A stretch of 64,000 nucleotides of DNA. Origin: Ampullaceana balthica (taxonomy: Eukaryota > Mollusca > Gastropoda > Lymnaeidae). Below, piece after piece: positions 55,201-58,200 of this stretch. A program made the translations under genes and the position numbers. The DNA is taken from the NCBI GenBank assembly GCA_944989445.1, contig CALYLW010000067.1:231905-295904 (forward strand), read 5' to 3'. Numbering within the stretch: position 1 is the first letter of the stretch; every line of letters begins with the position of its first letter. The notes below the pieces were generated by a model. The model saw nothing but the letters and a program-made list of their open reading frames with translations. It did no database searches and was not told where the DNA came from.

Positions 55201-58200
55201 GGCCTGGCGTGTACATGGGCACCCGTGTAGTGAGAAGAGGATTCGGTACAGTTGGGTTACAGCCCAGAATATCAAACCTGAAATATGTATTTTTATTAGA
55301 TTTTGACAATTTTTCTGACCTGATAATGAAAGAATCTTTTTTTGTAACAATTATCATAAGTCTCTATCTGCTTAAATGACATAAAGCTTACACCGTACGG
55401 TATTATCATATGATTTTTAAAAATAAAGTTCAGTCATTCTTACAATGTTTTGCTCTTAGTTATTAAAGGCAGAATGCACTGATTATAATTATTATAAATT
55501 GAGAAATACAAAAAATAAGAATCTTTGAATAATTTGCTTAGCAACAAGTTTCAGTTACCCATTAAAATATTTTACAACATATAACTAACAACATAAACAA
55601 TTAATATGAACAAAAATTTAATTTCTGGAAAAAATTAATTAATATTAAAAAGTATATTTCTGAATGACACTCATTGCCTTCAATTTTAACTGTTCCTTAT
55701 CAAATATATTTAAGCTTTTTATGTCTATTACTATAATATTTGATCATATATTTATTTTCATCAATTTCATTTATGTAAGATATTAATTGTCAATAAAGTG
55801 GGATAAATAACATTTGCTGGTTTCCACGATTATCAATTTAAGTTTTTGTGTTTTTTAAGCATTCAGCAGTGTAACACATTTATGTAAATAAAAAAACATT
55901 TCTCTATCATCACTGCAATAAAACTGTAAAAAGATTTTCTGCTGACCAGCAAAACTTAATTTGCTAATCAATTATCAAAATTCAAGATAAGATTAAACCT
56001 TTTCATTGATTTTTCCTATGTGGTTTAAAATGTAAATTTGATAGTGATTAGCACAAAACAATCAAATTTACCTCAAAGCGGCTTGCATGCGGTAGCCCAC
56101 TGGCACAATGCGGATGTACTGAGCCATGATGTTCTGTACAAACAGGTTTGTAACAGGTGTATTTTTGTCAGTGTTGGCTCGGAAAATTTTGGCTACACCG
56201 TCTTGCTTTTCTGAGTATGGAAGGAAGTCCTGACCATTAATGCTGGTGTAGACTTTGTACTCAGTGACCCATCGGTCTTCTGCGCCTTCTCCCTGAGTCA
56301 CGATACCTGACAGGTACTTGAGCTCTTGGAAGTTCACCTGGATGTAGGGGGCGTTGTCACTGTACCTGGGAGACATTCAAAAGTCAACTGATTTTTTTAC
56401 ATTTGTTTTAAGCACAATGAACTGTTGACACCAGAGCAACATTAAATCTGCAATTTAATTGATTAAGATGACAACAAAAATATAAAAAAAACAAGGAACC
56501 TCTAAATAAAATATAAAATATTAGCAGATATAACAGTGCATATGCCTGGAATTTTATCAGACAAACTTGAACAAAATCCCCAGTGATTATTCAGATAATA
56601 ACTAATTTCCTTTGATGAAAAAGAGAATTTAGAATTCAGATAAATTGTTAAAAATTACAATGGCATCCAAGATCCTTGATAATAGTCTTCTGAAAGTCTT
56701 GCCAGCTCAGGGCCATGGTGGGGTACACTGGATGATGCAGTAATCTGGGAGTCTTGTATAATTCTCTGGTTCTGCAAGCCCATCTCTTTGTCACAAACTG
56801 TTGGATTAATGAGGACAATGTCATATTGTATTGGTGGATCACTCAACTCTTAATTTAAAATGTAGCCCTCTGCACATAAATCTTAATTCTGGGAACAACT
56901 GAAAAATGCAGGGTAAATAATTATACTCTCAAATTGTGTGTATTCAATTGAACAATAATCAACGTCAATGCAGCTATATGGGGTGTAATTTCTTGGTTGA
57001 GGTGTGGAGCACAGAGGTGTTTGGGTGTTATTACCTGATTGAGGTGAGGAGCACAGAGGTGTTTTGGTGTTATTACCTGGTTGAGGTGTGGAGCACAGAG
57101 GTGTTTGGGTGTTATTACCTGGTTGAGGTGTGGAGCACAGAGGTGTTTGGGTGTTATTACCTGGTTGAGGTGTGGAGCACAGAGGTGTTTGGGTGTTATT
57201 ACCTGGTTGAGGTGTGGAGCACAGAGGTGTTTGGGTGTTATTACCTGGTTGAGGTGTGGAGCACAGAGGTGTTTGGGTGTTATTACCTGGTTGAGATGTG
57301 GAGCACAGAGGTGTTTGGGTGTTATTACTTGGTTGAGGCGTGGAGCACAGAGGTGTTTGGGTGTTATTACCTGGTTGAGGTGTGGAGCACAGAGGTGTTT
57401 GGGTGTTATTACCTGGTAGAGGTGTGGAGCACAGAGGTGTTTGGGTGTTATTACCTGGTTGAGGTGGGAGCACAGAGGTGTTTGGGTGTTATTACCTGTT
57501 GAGGTGGAGCACAGAGGTGTTTGGGTGTTATTACCTGGTTGAGGTGTGGAGCACAGAGGTGTTTGGGTGTTATTACCTGGTTGAGGTGTGGAGCACAGAG
57601 GTGTTTGGGTGTTATTACCTGGTTGAGGTGTGGAGCACAGAGGTGTTTGGGTGTTATTACCTGGTTGAGGTGTGGAGCACAGAGGTGTTTGGGTGTTATT
57701 ATCTGGTTGAGGTGTGGAGCACAGAGGTGTTTGGGTGTTATTACCTGGTTGAGGCGTGGGAAACATGACCATGGGAGGTGTTGGGGTGTAATTTTCAGGA
57801 GTAGTTCCAGGTGTGAAGGTAGGCGCAGCAGTTGGAGGTGGAAGAGTGTTGAATGAAACTGGTGGTCTCAAAGTAGCATCAACGGGAACACAGCCAATGT
57901 AGTTGATCCTCAAGCCAGGGCCGTGGGGTGCCCATGTAAGAGGGATCACACGAACATATCTGCCAACAATAATCTGAAATAGGAAATAAGGAATTCATAG
58001 AATATTCAAACCAACCATATATTCAATAAATATATAAAGTATAGTTAAAAACATTACAGGAAATAAATACTAATGGCATCAAGACCAGAATCTCATTCAT
58101 TATTTCTTTTTACAAATCATAACCACTATGCTGAACTACGGCAGAGCTTAATTTAAATGTAAATTTAAAAAATGTATTCTCATTTTAATTGTTTAAATGT

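Noticed and set aside
56936..57856. Long plus-strand frames of repeated 'GVITWLRCGAQRCL' and 'CYYLVEVWSTEVF'
   Set aside because: Antisense readings of the 42-bp array, whose unit length is a multiple of three; no independent support.
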